Shown piece by piece: positions 1-8,744 of a stretch of DNA of 64,000 nt. A program made the position numbers and the translations under genes. The stretch is from contig CBIHNF010000001.1 in assembly GCA_966211335.1 (NCBI GenBank), forward strand, positions 124,001 through 188,000. The letters are read 5' to 3'. Every line of letters starts with the position of its first letter. Positions within the stretch are counted from its first letter, which is position 1. The notes beneath the pieces are model-generated. The model worked only from the letters and a program-made list of their open reading frames with translations, was not told the origin of the DNA and did no database searches. Source of the DNA: JAPWJZ01 sp966211335 (GTDB taxonomy: Bacteria; Pseudomonadota; Alphaproteobacteria; Micavibrionales; UBA2020).

Positions 1-2661
1 AAGAACAGCCTTGCTGCGCAGGGGCACTTCTGCCGCCTCTTCAGCCATTTCTTCTGCATCATCGGATTCACTTAGCGGCAACGCCAGCGGGTGCAGCAGG
101 GAACAACCGTCACGGTAGAGGGACAGGCGCTTGACGCCGAGTTCCCAGCCGAGCAGCAGCAGCTTCTGGACATCTTCAATCGCGGTGTAATGCGACAGCT
201 CAATTGTGTGGCAGACCGCGCCGGAGAGGAACGGCTCCACTGCCGCCTGCATTTTTACCTGCGCGTCCGGCATGACGCGGCGGACACCGGAGCCTGCGGG
301 CGCAATACCGTCAAACACGGCCATATGCTGCGGCAGCAGGTGCGGCGCGCCTTCCAAAGTCATGGCACCACAGCAGTACAAATTCGCGTCATCAATATCG
401 TCTTCGGAAAAGCCGAGCGCGCGCAGCATGTCGAAGGTGCCGCTCTCGAGGCTGCCGTTGTCAAAGCCCAGCATGCGCTGGCAGAAATCATCCCCCAGCG
501 TCCATTTGTTGAAGACATAGCGGATATGCTGCGCGGTGCCGAGGGCTGCTTCCAAAGCATCCAGCGCCGCCTGATGGAAACCGAGTTTTTTTAACGACGC
601 ATGGTTGATGGCGGGGGCGGACAGCAGCGTGCCGTGGCCGACCGCATAGAAGTTGATGTCGTCAATTTCCGCCGCGCCATAGCCGAGCTTCTGCAGCGCG
701 CGCGGCACCAAGGGATTGAGCTTCTTGCCATACAGCGCCGCCTGCTCCCCGCCTTCGAAATGGCCTTCAAAGCGCACCAAGGCGGGTGCCGGCGCAATGT
801 CGCGCGCGGGGGATGACAGCAGCGACTGCATGGCGGCGGGGGTGCCCAGCGCGGTCAAATGCGCGTGGCGGAAGCCTTTGTCCCGCCCCGCATGATAGGC
901 ACGCGCCCAGGTATCGCGCACGGCATCCGCCAGATGCGGGTCGGGCGACAGCGTGGCTTTCAGCTGCACAGGTCGGCGTGTCAGGCCCTTCTGCATGTAA
1001 GACGTGCCGTTGAAGGCGCTGATTTTATCCTTCAGCCCCTGCAGGCAGTTTTTTTCGAACTTCGGATAGGCCTCAAACGCGCCGGTGCGCTGCGCGATCA
1101 GGCCGGAGGCTTCCTGCGCCGCGCCGGTGACCAGCGCCGTGACAAGCCCTGCCACCGCGCGGCCGGCGTCTGAATCATAGGCCAGCGCATTGCCCATGAG
1201 CACGCCGGAAAGTCCCGTGACGCCGATATTCAGGGGGCGGTACTGCAGCGTTTCCGGCGAAGGATTGGAAATGGCGAAAGACGCTTCCAGCGCGAGGGTG
1301 ATGATTTTAACAACATGCACCAGCCGTTCCGCATCCAGCACATGCGCGCCGGTGCTGAATTTCAACAGGTTGACAGTCGCGCCCGGCGCGGCAGTGCCGG
1401 GCAGGAAGATCATGCCGCCCGTGCCGCTGGGGCTTAAGGGCAGGCCCGCATCCTGCAGCGGCGAGGCGGCGGCCGATGAGTCACGGAAAAACAGCGCGGG
1501 ATCACCCGACGACCAAATGGCGGCGGCAATGCCGTTCCAGAGTTTTTCGGCAGGATAATGTTTTAGTGCCGCGCCGCCTTCCACCAGCATGAAGCTATGG
1601 CCGGTCAGCGCGCGTTCGATAAATTCGTCGGGCAGCGACAGCGTGGCATCGAGCGGCGGGGAGGTAATATCTTCTTCCACCGGTTGCAGGCCGATATCTT
1701 CATATCCCTGCTGCGCATAGCTCAGCGCCATGCGGATGGCGGCATCGCTGATGCCCGCACGGCGCGCTTCGGAAATCGCCAGCTTCAGGCGACCATTGTA
1801 AGCGGGATCAAAACCGAACACCGTATCGCGGTCGCAGGCGTCCATGATGTAATGCAGCGCGGAATCGAGAGCCTTGCGGCCGAGGGTTGCGGAAACCGTA
1901 TCGATATCCGACTGGCGCTTCATGTTGATGAAGGCAAGGCTGTCGGCGCATTCAACCGGCAGCGTCACCGCGATTTTCTGGCTAGGCGCGTCGACGGCTT
2001 TTGCATCGCCAAGAATTTTCAGCCGCTTCAGAATATTTTTTTCCGGCGCATCGGCGCTCACCGTCACGGCGGCGGCGGCGATTTTATTGCCGGTGAGTTC
2101 CGTCGAGAACGGCAGGATCTGCGCCGTTGGTGTAAAACTTGCGGGCAGGCCATAGGCCCAGTCGAGGCCCGCGGCCGCCAGCGCCTTCAGCTCCAGCGCG
2201 GCATATTGGTGCAGCAGAATAAACTGCAGCTCGGCGCGGAAGGTTTTTGCTTCTTCCTCGCTGGTGAAGAGCCCTACCTTCCAGCCGTGGTAGGTGAGGC
2301 CACCGGAGATGCGCGCAAAAACATCCGTGAAGTGCATTTCCTGCCCGTAGCGGAATTCGGCGGAGATGGCATCAAGCCCCTGTTCATCGGCGATATGCCG
2401 CCACAGCCATTGCGGCACGCCTGCTTCCTCGACCGGCAGCAGCAGCGAAGGGATAGGCATTTTGCAGAATATTTCGTCCACAAGGACGCTCGCCGCCGCC
2501 TCCCCCCAATGCTTGGGCACGGCGTATTCCACCCAGTCTTCGCCCTGAACGACGCGCGCCTGTACGGGGCTTTGCGGATTCTCTTCGGCTTTTGTGAAAT
2601 GACGGGCGATCAGCAAGGGAATAACCAATTGAATTGAAACAAAATCAATAGAGAACGGCAT
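1..2661 (-). CDS. NrdJ-like ribonucleotide reductase homologue lacking active-site cysteines (partial, 3' end outside window)
   Basis: An uninterrupted frame of 887 codons starts at ATG 2661 and leaves the window at base 1. It aligns along its length with B12-dependent (class II) ribonucleotide reductase NrdJ: ARHFTK near residue 19, HGWKVGLFTSEEEA near 122, GLDWAYG near 165, RPLNIG...LAYDSDAGRA near 475, YAVGHGTLLSAP near 672, FNKWTLGDDF near 715, GAMTLEGAPHL near 765, and PFLSGAV...LYRDG near 805-850. The conserved NPCSE finger loop reads SPSGTGG, and the later TACNLAS motif reads TAAPGAT, so the radical cysteine and a redox cysteine are absent. The PTGTIG loop reads ALGTPAA. The N-terminal block carrying the CFIQS and GSGTGSNFS motifs is missing. 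With no frameshift or stop, I infer a maintained pseudoenzyme rather than a decaying gene. No good ribosome site precedes the ATG, and a TTG just before LIARHFTK is an alternative start. Confidence 0.8.
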   Translation of the reverse strand, partial: MPFSIDFVSIQLVIPLLIARHFTKAEENPQSPVQARVVQGEDWVEYAVPKHWGEAAASVLVDEIFCKMPIPSLLLPVEEAGVPQWLWRHIADEQGLDAISAEFRYGQEMHFTDVFARISGGLTYHGWKVGLFTSEEEAKTFRAELQFILLHQYAALELKALAAAGLDWAYGLPASFTPTAQILPFSTELTGNKIAAAAVTVSADAPEKNILKRLKILGDAKAVDAPSQKIAVTLPVECADSLAFINMKRQSDIDTVSATLGRKALDSALHYIMDACDRDTVFGFDPAYNGRLKLAISEARRAGISDAAIRMALSYAQQGYEDIGLQPVEEDITSPPLDATLSLPDEFIERALTGHSFMLVEGGAALKHYPAEKLWNGIAAAIWSSGDPALFFRDSSAAASPLQDAGLPLSPSGTGGMIFLPGTAAPGATVNLLKFSTGAHVLDAERLVHVVKIITLALEASFAISNPSPETLQYRPLNIGVTGLSGVLMGNALAYDSDAGRAVAGLVTALVTGAAQEASGLIAQRTGAFEAYPKFEKNCLQGLKDKISAFNGTSYMQKGLTRRPVQLKATLSPDPHLADAVRDTWARAYHAGRDKGFRHAHLTALGTPAAMQSLLSSPARDIAPAPALVRFEGHFEGGEQAALYGKKLNPLVPRALQKLGYGAAEIDDINFYAVGHGTLLSAPAINHASLKKLGFHQAALDALEAALGTAQHIRYVFNKWTLGDDFCQRMLGFDNGSLESGTFDMLRALGFSEDDIDDANLYCCGAMTLEGAPHLLPQHMAVFDGIAPAGSGVRRVMPDAQVKMQAAVEPFLSGAVCHTIELSHYTAIEDVQKLLLLGWELGVKRLSLYRDGCSLLHPLALPLSESDDAEEMAEEAAEVPLRSKAVL

Positions 2662-2799
2662 TATGGGGCGGCCCCGACTGTCGCATAAGCCACAGGGCAA
2701 AATCAATCGTTGCTTGGAAGGCGTTGCGGGGCAGAAAAAAGTTGCGCTTTTCAACCATCTGGGCTTATTTATGGTGCTTGTAGAATTAAAGGAACCGCG

Positions 2800-3192
2800 A
2801 TGGCGAAAATTTCCATATTCGGCGTTATCAGCAATGTGCAGATGCTGTTCCACACCATGCTGCGCGGCAGCTTTGTCGGCAAGGACACGCTCGGCAATAA
2901 ATATTACCGCGGCAAGCCCCGCAAGGGCACGAAACGCGAGCGCCGCTGGGTGATGTTCGCCGGCGCGCCCGAAGCCTCGACCGTACCGCCGGAATGGCAT
3001 GGCTGGCTGCACCACCAGACGGATAAAGTGCCGCCGCTGAACGGCAGCCACCACCGCAAGCCCTGGCAATTGCCGCACCAGCCCAACCAGACCGGCACCG
3101 CCGGCGCCTACCTGCCCCCCGGCCACACGCTGAAGGGCGGCGCGCGCGATGGTGCCACCGGCGACTACACCGCCTGGCAGCCGCCGCGCTAA
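2800..3192 (+). CDS. NADH:ubiquinone oxidoreductase accessory subunit, NDUFA12 family
   Basis: This 130-residue protein has the NDUFA12/B17.2 layout: a short N-terminal helix (SNVQMLFHTMLRG), then a VGKDTLGNKYYRGK segment, an RWVMFAG strand, the PEWHGWLHH motif, a PLNG...KPWQLPHQPN segment and a proline/glycine-rich tail. The family is a peripheral subunit of complex I shared by alphaproteobacteria and mitochondria. The start at 2800 follows AAAGGAA at good spacing and removes a longer upstream frame without similarity. mlaD and the DUF2155 gene follow on the same strand, a neighbourhood common in alphaproteobacteria. Confidence 0.93.
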   Translation: MAKISIFGVISNVQMLFHTMLRGSFVGKDTLGNKYYRGKPRKGTKRERRWVMFAGAPEASTVPPEWHGWLHHQTDKVPPLNGSHHRKPWQLPHQPNQTGTAGAYLPPGHTLKGGARDGATGDYTAWQPPR

Positions 3193-3234
3193 ACTTTAAT
3201 TCCGCCTGCATTATTCCCGCGAGACGAGGACGTC

Positions 3235-3825
3235 ATGAAAAGAAATATGGTTGAAACAATTCTGGGCGCCGTGGTTCTGCTGGTCGCCGGCTGTTTCCTG
3301 CTGTTCTTCTACCGCACGACGGACATCAAACCCGCAACGGGCTACGAGCTGGTCGCGGAATTCGACAAGATCGACGGCCTGCAGGTCGGCACCCCCGTGC
3401 GCATCAGCGGCGTCAAGGTCGGCCAGGTGACGCGCTTTGAACTCAACCACAAAAACTACCGCGCCGATGTGTACCTGAATGTGCAGGATGATGTGAAACT
3501 GCCGGTCGACAGCTCTGCCGTGATTGCGAGCGCCGGCCTGCTGGACGGCAAATTCATGACACTGACTCCCGGCGGCGATGAAGAAATGCTGAAGCCCGGC
3601 GGCCATATTGAATACACGCAGTCGAGCGCGAGCCTGGAGCAGATGCTGGGCCAGTTTATCTTCAGCGTCAGCAAATCGAAAAAATCGGACGACGAGGACG
3701 AAGCTGCCTCGCCTGAGAAAGACGCGCCGAAAACGCCGGATGCGACCGAAGATAAGGCACCGGAAAAATCGGGTGACGCCCCTGCCCCCGCCACCAATAA
3801 AGACGACGGAGACGATCACCCGTGA
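3235..3825 (+). CDS. mlaD: Outer-membrane lipid asymmetry protein MlaD (MCE domain)
   Basis: The 196-residue product has one N-terminal membrane anchor (residues about 5-26) and a single MCE domain (about 36-115) with the typical YELVAEFDKIDGLQVG start, VRISGVKVGQV and SSAVIASAGLLDGKF. MlaD is the periplasmic substrate-binding subunit of the MlaFEDB phospholipid transporter, which keeps the outer leaflet free of phospholipid. After about residue 145 there is an acidic, lysine- and proline-rich tail of low complexity. The mlaE, mlaF and mlaB partners are not in this window. The TGA stop overlaps the next start as TGATG, indicating coupled translation. Confidence 0.93.
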   Translation: MKRNMVETILGAVVLLVAGCFLLFFYRTTDIKPATGYELVAEFDKIDGLQVGTPVRISGVKVGQVTRFELNHKNYRADVYLNVQDDVKLPVDSSAVIASAGLLDGKFMTLTPGGDEEMLKPGGHIEYTQSSASLEQMLGQFIFSVSKSKKSDDEDEAASPEKDAPKTPDATEDKAPEKSGDAPAPATNKDDGDDHP

Positions 3826-4628
3826 TGCGTCCTTTCCTCCTTCTTGGCCTTTTGCTGCTGGCGGCAACGCCCGCACAAGCGGATGGCCGCCAGATGGAGG
3901 ACACCAGCACGGTTGTGCTGCGCACGATTGACAAGCTTTCCGCCCGCGCGCATACCTTTGACATTCCCGTCGACAAGACGGTGAAATTCGGCAATTCGCT
4001 GTTCATCAAGGCCCGCGCCTGCCGCAAGTCATCGCCGCTCGACACGCCGGAATCGGCCGCCTTCCTGCAGATTTGGGAGCGGAAACCGAGCGAGCAGACG
4101 GCGCACTGGATTTTCAGCGGCTGGATGTACGGCTCCAACCCCTCGCTCTCCTACATGGACCATCCGGTCTATGACGTCTGGGTGATCGAGTGCAAGAATG
4201 CGGTCACAACCGCGAAGGCATCGGAAGAATTCTCCTCCGAAAAAGTGCCGGAACATGCGCCGGCCAAAGACGCTGTCGCGCCCGCTTCATCGGACAAATC
4301 CGCCGCCGCGACGACGCCGACCGCCGTGCCGCTGACGGATAAATCCGGCGACAAGGCGGAAGTCAAAGCCGCCGATAAATCCAAGCCTGACGCCAAGCCC
4401 GCGCTGCTGAAGCCCGAAGCGCATAAGGGCGCGGCAGACCCTGAAAAAGAACTGCTTGACCGTTCGGTGTCGGAAGATGACGACGGTGATGCCGACAAGC
4501 CCGCCGCAGCGCCCGTTCCCGCCGGTGAAATTGCGCCGGACGCCAAGCCGACGCCCGCCCCGCCGATTGAAAAACTGCCGGGCTCCTTCGAGGACGGCGA
4601 AGACCCCAATAATCTTCCCGCCGACTGA
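3825..4628 (+). CDS. DUF2155 family secreted protein
   Basis: The protein starts with a clear signal peptide (RPFLLLGLLLLAATPAQA). Its conserved domain of about 90 residues contains TVKFGNSLFIKARACRK, FLQIWE, WIFSGWMYGSNPSLSYMDHP and YDVWVIEC; two cysteines could form a disulfide. This is the DUF2155 pattern, an alphaproteobacterial periplasmic family of unknown role that lies next to NDUFA12 and aat in many genomes. From about residue 130 the protein is a long Ala/Lys/Asp/Pro-rich low-complexity tail. The ATG at 3825 overlaps the mlaD stop; a GTG at 3822 is possible. The tail is overlapped on the other strand by the aat frame. Confidence 0.88.
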   Translation: MRPFLLLGLLLLAATPAQADGRQMEDTSTVVLRTIDKLSARAHTFDIPVDKTVKFGNSLFIKARACRKSSPLDTPESAAFLQIWERKPSEQTAHWIFSGWMYGSNPSLSYMDHPVYDVWVIECKNAVTTAKASEEFSSEKVPEHAPAKDAVAPASSDKSAAATTPTAVPLTDKSGDKAEVKAADKSKPDAKPALLKPEAHKGAADPEKELLDRSVSEDDDGDADKPAAAPVPAGEIAPDAKPTPAPPIEKLPGSFEDGEDPNNLPAD

Positions 4629-5212
4629 CCGCCGAAACTTACATCCATCGCTATGGCTTTCTTCAGCTGCCACTGATAGTCGCGGCGCGGAATTTCATGC
4701 GCGCCGAACTGCAGCAGGTGATTGTTGATGAACTGCGTATCCAGCAGAACATAGCCGCACTGCCAGAGGCGGGAGACGAGGTAGACCAGCGCAATCTTGC
4801 TGGCATCCGTCGCGGTCGAAAACATGCTCTCGCCAAAGAACGCGCCGCCGAGCGAAATGCCGTAGACGCCGCCGACCAGCTTTTCGCCCTGCCACGCCTC
4901 GACGCTATGCGCATTGCCCTGATGATGCAGCGCGGTGTAGAGGTTTATAATATCGTCATTGATCCAGGTTTCCGCCCGCACATCGGCGCAGCCGCGAATG
5001 ACGCCTGCAAAATTTTCATCGAAGCTGATGCGGTAGGGGCGCTGGCGGATGGTTTTGGCAAGGCGCTTTGGCACATGCAGGTGCGGGATTGATAGCACTC
5101 CGCGCCGCGGCGGGTCGTACCAGTTCAGCTCCGTCCCGTCCCTGCCCTCCGCCATCGGGAAGATGCCCATGGCATAGGCCTGCAACAGCAATTCGGGCGT
5201 AATTTCTGTCAT
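4169..5212 (-). CDS. aat: Leucyl/phenylalanyl-tRNA-protein transferase with anomalous C-terminal extension
   Basis: Aat moves Leu or Phe from tRNA to N-terminal Arg or Lys, marking proteins for ClpS/ClpAP. Residues 1-190 match the family: LLQAYAMGIFPMAEG, NWYDPPRRGVLSIP, AHSVEAWQGEKLVGGVYG, GGAFFGESMFS...DASK and the final QFGAHEIPRRDY. The family normally ends near here (about 200-235 residues). In this frame there is no stop, and it continues for about 155 Ser/Gly/Ala-rich residues, antisense to the DUF2155 tail, to 4169. The extension is probably a by-product of reading the opposite strand, or the result of a lost stop or a sequencing error near 4630-4660. The start overlaps the upstream GNAT stop as ATGA. 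Confidence 0.85.
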   Translation of the reverse strand: MTEITPELLLQAYAMGIFPMAEGRDGTELNWYDPPRRGVLSIPHLHVPKRLAKTIRQRPYRISFDENFAGVIRGCADVRAETWINDDIINLYTALHHQGNAHSVEAWQGEKLVGGVYGISLGGAFFGESMFSTATDASKIALVYLVSRLWQCGYVLLDTQFINNHLLQFGAHEIPRRDYQWQLKKAIAMDVSFGGQSAGRLLGSSPSSKEPGSFSIGGAGVGLASGAISPAGTGAAAGLSASPSSSSDTERSSSSFSGSAAPLCASGFSSAGLASGLDLSAALTSALSPDLSVSGTAVGVVAAADLSDEAGATASLAGACSGTFSEENSSDAFAVVTAFLHSITQTS

Positions 5213-5715
5213 AGGCTTTTGACAAGCTTCAACGTCAGCAAATCATCGATCGGGCGCAGCTCACCATTTTTGACCGGCACATCGTCATAGCAGGCACCGG
5301 CGCCATCGGGCACATAACCGCGCTGCACATACAGCCGCTGCGCCGCCCCGTAGCGCGGGTAAAGGCCGACGCTGATGGCGATATCTGTGCCGCCGCGCCG
5401 CTTCACTTCCTGCTCGCAATATTCCACCAGCGCCGCGCCAATGCCCTGCTGCCGCGCATCGGGCACAACATTCAAGTCCTGCACTTCAGGCATGTTGAAA
5501 CGGCGGAAGGGCGGGTAGAGCGGCTTGAAATTCAGCTGCACATAGCCGACCGGCGCATCCGCAATGGCAAGCAGGACAAGGCGATTGCCGGCATCTTGCT
5601 CGGCAAGGCAGCGCTCGAAGTAGTTTTCCTCGTGGGTCTGCTTCATCGCGACGGCGATTTTATCGAGCGCGCCGATATCGGCGGCGGTGGCGGTGCGGAT
5701 ATTGATGTTTGTCAT
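5209..5715 (-). CDS. GNAT family N-acetyltransferase
   Basis: A 168-residue GNAT-fold protein. It begins INIRTATAADIGALDKIAV, has the strand LVLLAIADAPVGYVQL and the acetyl-CoA-binding motif LNVVPDARQQGIGAALVEY (the Q/RxxGxG/A signature), then a C-terminal YPRYGAAQRLYVQRGYVPDG segment. The substrate cannot be told from sequence. I chose ATG 5715 because similarity begins there, although the frame is open further upstream into the mscS promoter region. Its last codons overlap the aat start, so the two form an operon. Confidence 0.85.
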   Translation of the reverse strand: MTNINIRTATAADIGALDKIAVAMKQTHEENYFERCLAEQDAGNRLVLLAIADAPVGYVQLNFKPLYPPFRRFNMPEVQDLNVVPDARQQGIGAALVEYCEQEVKRRGGTDIAISVGLYPRYGAAQRLYVQRGYVPDGAGACYDDVPVKNGELRPIDDLLTLKLVKSL

Positions 5716-5851
5716 ATATTGCAGCAGCTCTTCCGCTTCCTTGCCCTGATGTTGCCTAATCCTAACTTGCCTTTTGGCGGCAAACCAACCATTTTTGCTG
5801 GTCTTGACCGCCCTAAACGGGGGATAATAAAGCGGGTAACAGGCGAGACAG

Positions 5852-7144
5852 ATGACGGCCGAAATCTTCAATTACATTCAATCGCAGGGAAAGCTGCCGC
5901 TGTTGTGGCCGACGGGCGCTTTTGCGAGCGGTATTTTCCTCTACCTCGCCCTCCGCTCCCACTATCGCAGCCTTGCCGATAAAGAAACATTAAGCGCGCG
6001 CTGGTATCGCCGCCTGCTGCCCCTCTCCGCCCCCCTCGCCGCAGCCCTGATCCTCGTCACGGAACACGCCGTGCTCGGCAAAAAGGGCGTCGCCGTGGAC
6101 GAGGGCTATGTGCATGTGGTGCGTACTTTGTGGTCTTGCTGGTTTTTGATCGCGGCCGTTTATGTCCTGACGCACAGCCGCTTGAAGACCATTTTTGCCG
6201 GCGGCTTCGTGGTGCTTTTCGGCTTCCTGTCGGTGACGGACCTGCTGCCGGATGTCATCAAGTTCCTGTCCGACATTTCTTTCGCCGTCGGCAAGATCGA
6301 AATTTCACTGTATCAAATCTGCAAGTTCACAATCGCGATCGTGCTGCTAGTCTGGCTGTCCGGCGCCATCCTGCGCGGTATCGACCTGTCGCTGCAAAAA
6401 ATGCAGCACCTGCGCCCCTCGACGCGGCAGCTATTCAACTCCATCTCGCGCGTGACGGTTTATGTGATTGCAGGGCTCGTCGCCCTTTCAACCCTCGGGA
6501 TTGATCTTACCGCTTTCGCCGTCTTCGGCGGCGCCCTCGGCGTCGGGCTCGGCTTTGGTCTCCAGAAAATCGCCTCCAACTTCATCAGCGGGCTGATTTT
6601 GCTGTTCGAGCGCTCGATCGAGGTCAATGACATGATCGAGATGCACAACGGCGACACCTTCGGCATCGTCAAGAAAACCGGCGCGCGCTATACGCTGGTT
6701 GAAACCTTCGACAATCGCGAGATTATGATTCCGAACGAGGATTTCATCAGCCAGCGCGTGACCAACTGGACGCTGTCCAACGCGCGCGGTTTGCTCAAAA
6801 TTCCGGTCGCCGTTTCCTATGAGGCGGACCTTGAAACCGCGCGGCACATCCTGCTGTCTGCGGCGCGGGAACACCCGCGCGCGCTGGCGGAGCCGCCGCC
6901 TGTCTGCCTGCTGATGGGCTTCACCGACCTTGGCGTCAACATGCAGCTGAACATCTGGATCGGCGATATCCGCGAAAAACGCATGACGACGCAGAGCGAA
7001 GTTTTAATGTCCATCTGGCGCAAGTTTTCGGAGCATGGCATCGGCCTGCCGCACCAGGCGCGGGAATCGCATTATCGCGCGCGGGAGAAATACAAGGCGG
7101 AACGCGCGGCGCTCGATGCCGCGAAAGAGGCGGAGAAACAGTAA
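5852..7144 (+). CDS. MscS family mechanosensitive ion channel
   Basis: The 430-residue protein has several N-terminal transmembrane segments (about 20-40, 55-72, 88-106, 112-135, 155-180, 195-215), then the pore helix FGGALGVGLGFGLQKIASNF and the MscS beta domain with LFERSIEVNDMIEM and a DNREIMIPNEDFISQRVTNW segment. A charged C-terminal tail follows (about 400-430). The family forms heptameric tension-gated channels that release solutes during osmotic downshift. The gene ends immediately before the CorA-type gene at 7145, so the two are probably one transcript concerned with ion balance. Confidence 0.93.
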   Translation: MTAEIFNYIQSQGKLPLLWPTGAFASGIFLYLALRSHYRSLADKETLSARWYRRLLPLSAPLAAALILVTEHAVLGKKGVAVDEGYVHVVRTLWSCWFLIAAVYVLTHSRLKTIFAGGFVVLFGFLSVTDLLPDVIKFLSDISFAVGKIEISLYQICKFTIAIVLLVWLSGAILRGIDLSLQKMQHLRPSTRQLFNSISRVTVYVIAGLVALSTLGIDLTAFAVFGGALGVGLGFGLQKIASNFISGLILLFERSIEVNDMIEMHNGDTFGIVKKTGARYTLVETFDNREIMIPNEDFISQRVTNWTLSNARGLLKIPVAVSYEADLETARHILLSAAREHPRALAEPPPVCLLMGFTDLGVNMQLNIWIGDIREKRMTTQSEVLMSIWRKFSEHGIGLPHQARESHYRAREKYKAERAALDAAKEAEKQ

Positions 7145-8113
7145 ATGGAAGAAACCAAGGCCTGCCTGTTATCTTACGTGCTCGACGGCAATGGCGGCGG
7201 CGCCGTCGTTGACCTTGCCACCATCACGCCGGAAGACCCGCGCTTTATCTGGATTCACCTGAACGGCCGCCATGCCGACGCGAAGAAGTTTTTGCGCGAT
7301 GCTGTGGGGCTTGACCCGCTTATCATCCGCTCCCTTGTGGCGGAAGAAACACGGCCGCGCCTTGAAGTCGTCAATGACAAGACGCTGATCATGGTGCGCG
7401 GCATCAACTTCAACCCCGGCCCCGCGCCGGAGGACTTGGTTTCCATCCGCATCTGGATTGACCGCAACCGCATCATCACCGTCGGCCGCCGCAAGGCCCG
7501 TGCCGTCGCCGATATCGACGACCGCATCCGCCACAACCGCGGGCCGCGCCGCGTTGGCGAATTCGTCTCCCTCCTCTGCGCGCATCTGAACGAGGGGATC
7601 GAGCCGGCGCTGAACGAGCTTGAAATCAACATCGACAAGCTGGAAGAAATCTCGCTTGAGAACCCGGATGCCAAACTGCGGCACGACATTGCCGCGGTCA
7701 GGAAGCAGGCGACGCTGTTCCGCCGCCATATGGGGCCGCAGCGCGAAGTCTTTAACCGGTTGCAGGGCCTCGACCAGCCATGGCTGACGCCCGCCGATAA
7801 ATGGTCGATGCAGGACAACAACGACCGCATGACCAACTTCCTCGAAGACCTCGATTCCATCCGCGAACGCTCGCAGATTTTGCAAGATGAGCTGTATTCA
7901 GCGCTGTCCGCCAAGCTGAACAAGAACCTTTACGTTCTTTCTGTCATCACTGTCATCTTCATGCCGCTGACCTTCGTTTCCGGCCTCCTCGGCATGAACG
8001 TCGAGGGGATCCCGGGCGCGAAGGACCCTTACGCCTTTATCATCGTCTGCGGGTTGATTGTCGCGCTGGCGGCGGGGCAGCTGTGGATCTTCCGCAAGTT
8101 GAAGTGGGTTTAA
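7145..8113 (+). CDS. CorA/ZntB family divalent metal ion transporter
   Basis: This 322-residue protein has a large N-terminal cytoplasmic domain, a long helical stalk (about 150-260) and two C-terminal transmembrane helices. The signature GMN motif is seen in GLLGMNVEGIPGA, following VITVIFMPLTFVSG. The IWIDRNRIITVGRRK region and the EGIPGA loop after GMN are more like the ZntB branch than magnesium CorA, so zinc is a reasonable guess, but the ion is not proved. It begins directly after the mscS stop with no intergenic space. Confidence 0.9.
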   Translation: MEETKACLLSYVLDGNGGGAVVDLATITPEDPRFIWIHLNGRHADAKKFLRDAVGLDPLIIRSLVAEETRPRLEVVNDKTLIMVRGINFNPGPAPEDLVSIRIWIDRNRIITVGRRKARAVADIDDRIRHNRGPRRVGEFVSLLCAHLNEGIEPALNELEINIDKLEEISLENPDAKLRHDIAAVRKQATLFRRHMGPQREVFNRLQGLDQPWLTPADKWSMQDNNDRMTNFLEDLDSIRERSQILQDELYSALSAKLNKNLYVLSVITVIFMPLTFVSGLLGMNVEGIPGAKDPYAFIIVCGLIVALAAGQLWIFRKLKWV

Positions 8114-8246
8114 CTGGCATTATGGGCATTCGAGCCTAAACGGCCTCGGGCTCGACGCTATTGATTTATCGGCGTATATTTGTTGGAATCGTTTACGCCA
8201 TGCCGTCATTATTCAGGCCGCTGGCAACATATGAAATTAATGGCGC
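8114..8246. other. Intergenic region with a weak hairpin
   Basis: 133 bases between the CorA-type gene and the FixH-like gene. It contains CGAGCC and GGCTCG arms around a 12-base loop near 8140-8165, a possible weak terminator without a clear U-tract, then an AT-richer stretch that probably holds the promoter of the next gene. I see no small gene. Confidence 0.35.
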
Positions 8247-8729
8247 ATGGCTGATAATAAACAAAAAATTTCCATGACGATGCTGATATTCCTGCTTCTT
8301 GTTGCAGCAGCGAATTTTGCGTTTGTGAACATCGCCTTTAAAAATAATGGCCAAACCGATGACGGCTTCATTGCGCCGATTTCCGGCGGCTCCAACGCCA
8401 CTTTCACCGGGCCTGCCGTTGTTGGCCCCAACGTCGAGCCTGAGCTGCGCGGCGAAGTGGTGGTCGAGAAAAAAGAAGGCGGCAAGTACGACATCACCAT
8501 CTTCGCCCAGAACAAGAAAAAGCAGCCGGTTATTCTTGAGGGCTTTTCCGCCGATGTCCATCTGCTGGGCATGACCGAGCCCCGCATGATACCGGCCTTC
8601 CGCAAGGTGGGCGACGGTAAATATACCGCCACCATGACCTTCCCGGAAAAAGGCCGCTGGGAAGTACGCGTCCGCCTCAACAAGAAAAATGAATCGCTGG
8701 AATTTTACCAGAGCTTCGATATTTTCTAG
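8247..8729 (+). CDS. FixH-like membrane-anchored protein
   Basis: 160 residues with a single N-terminal transmembrane segment (about 9-29) and an extracytoplasmic beta-rich domain. Features such as GEVVVEKKEGGKYDITIFAQ, HLLGMTEPRMIPAFRKVGDG, YTATMTFPEKGRWEVRV and a final SFDIF strand match the FixH/YtkA-like fold, found in cytochrome oxidase assembly and copper handling. No ccoNOQP, ccoG or ccoI gene is nearby, so a role in oxidase maturation is only a family-based guess. It is a single gene, convergent with the old yellow enzyme that follows. Confidence 0.68.
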   Translation: MADNKQKISMTMLIFLLLVAAANFAFVNIAFKNNGQTDDGFIAPISGGSNATFTGPAVVGPNVEPELRGEVVVEKKEGGKYDITIFAQNKKKQPVILEGFSADVHLLGMTEPRMIPAFRKVGDGKYTATMTFPEKGRWEVRVRLNKKNESLEFYQSFDIF

Positions 8730-8744
8730 TCAGTCTCCGGCCTT

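Noticed and set aside
1597..2637. 346-codon open frame on the + strand
   Set aside because: Arg/Gly/His-rich composition without family features; it is antisense to the NrdJ-like gene, whose protein aligns with a known family.
8247..8729. ccoGHIS-type cytochrome oxidase assembly locus
   Set aside because: Only a FixH-like protein is present; none of the other assembly genes are adjacent.
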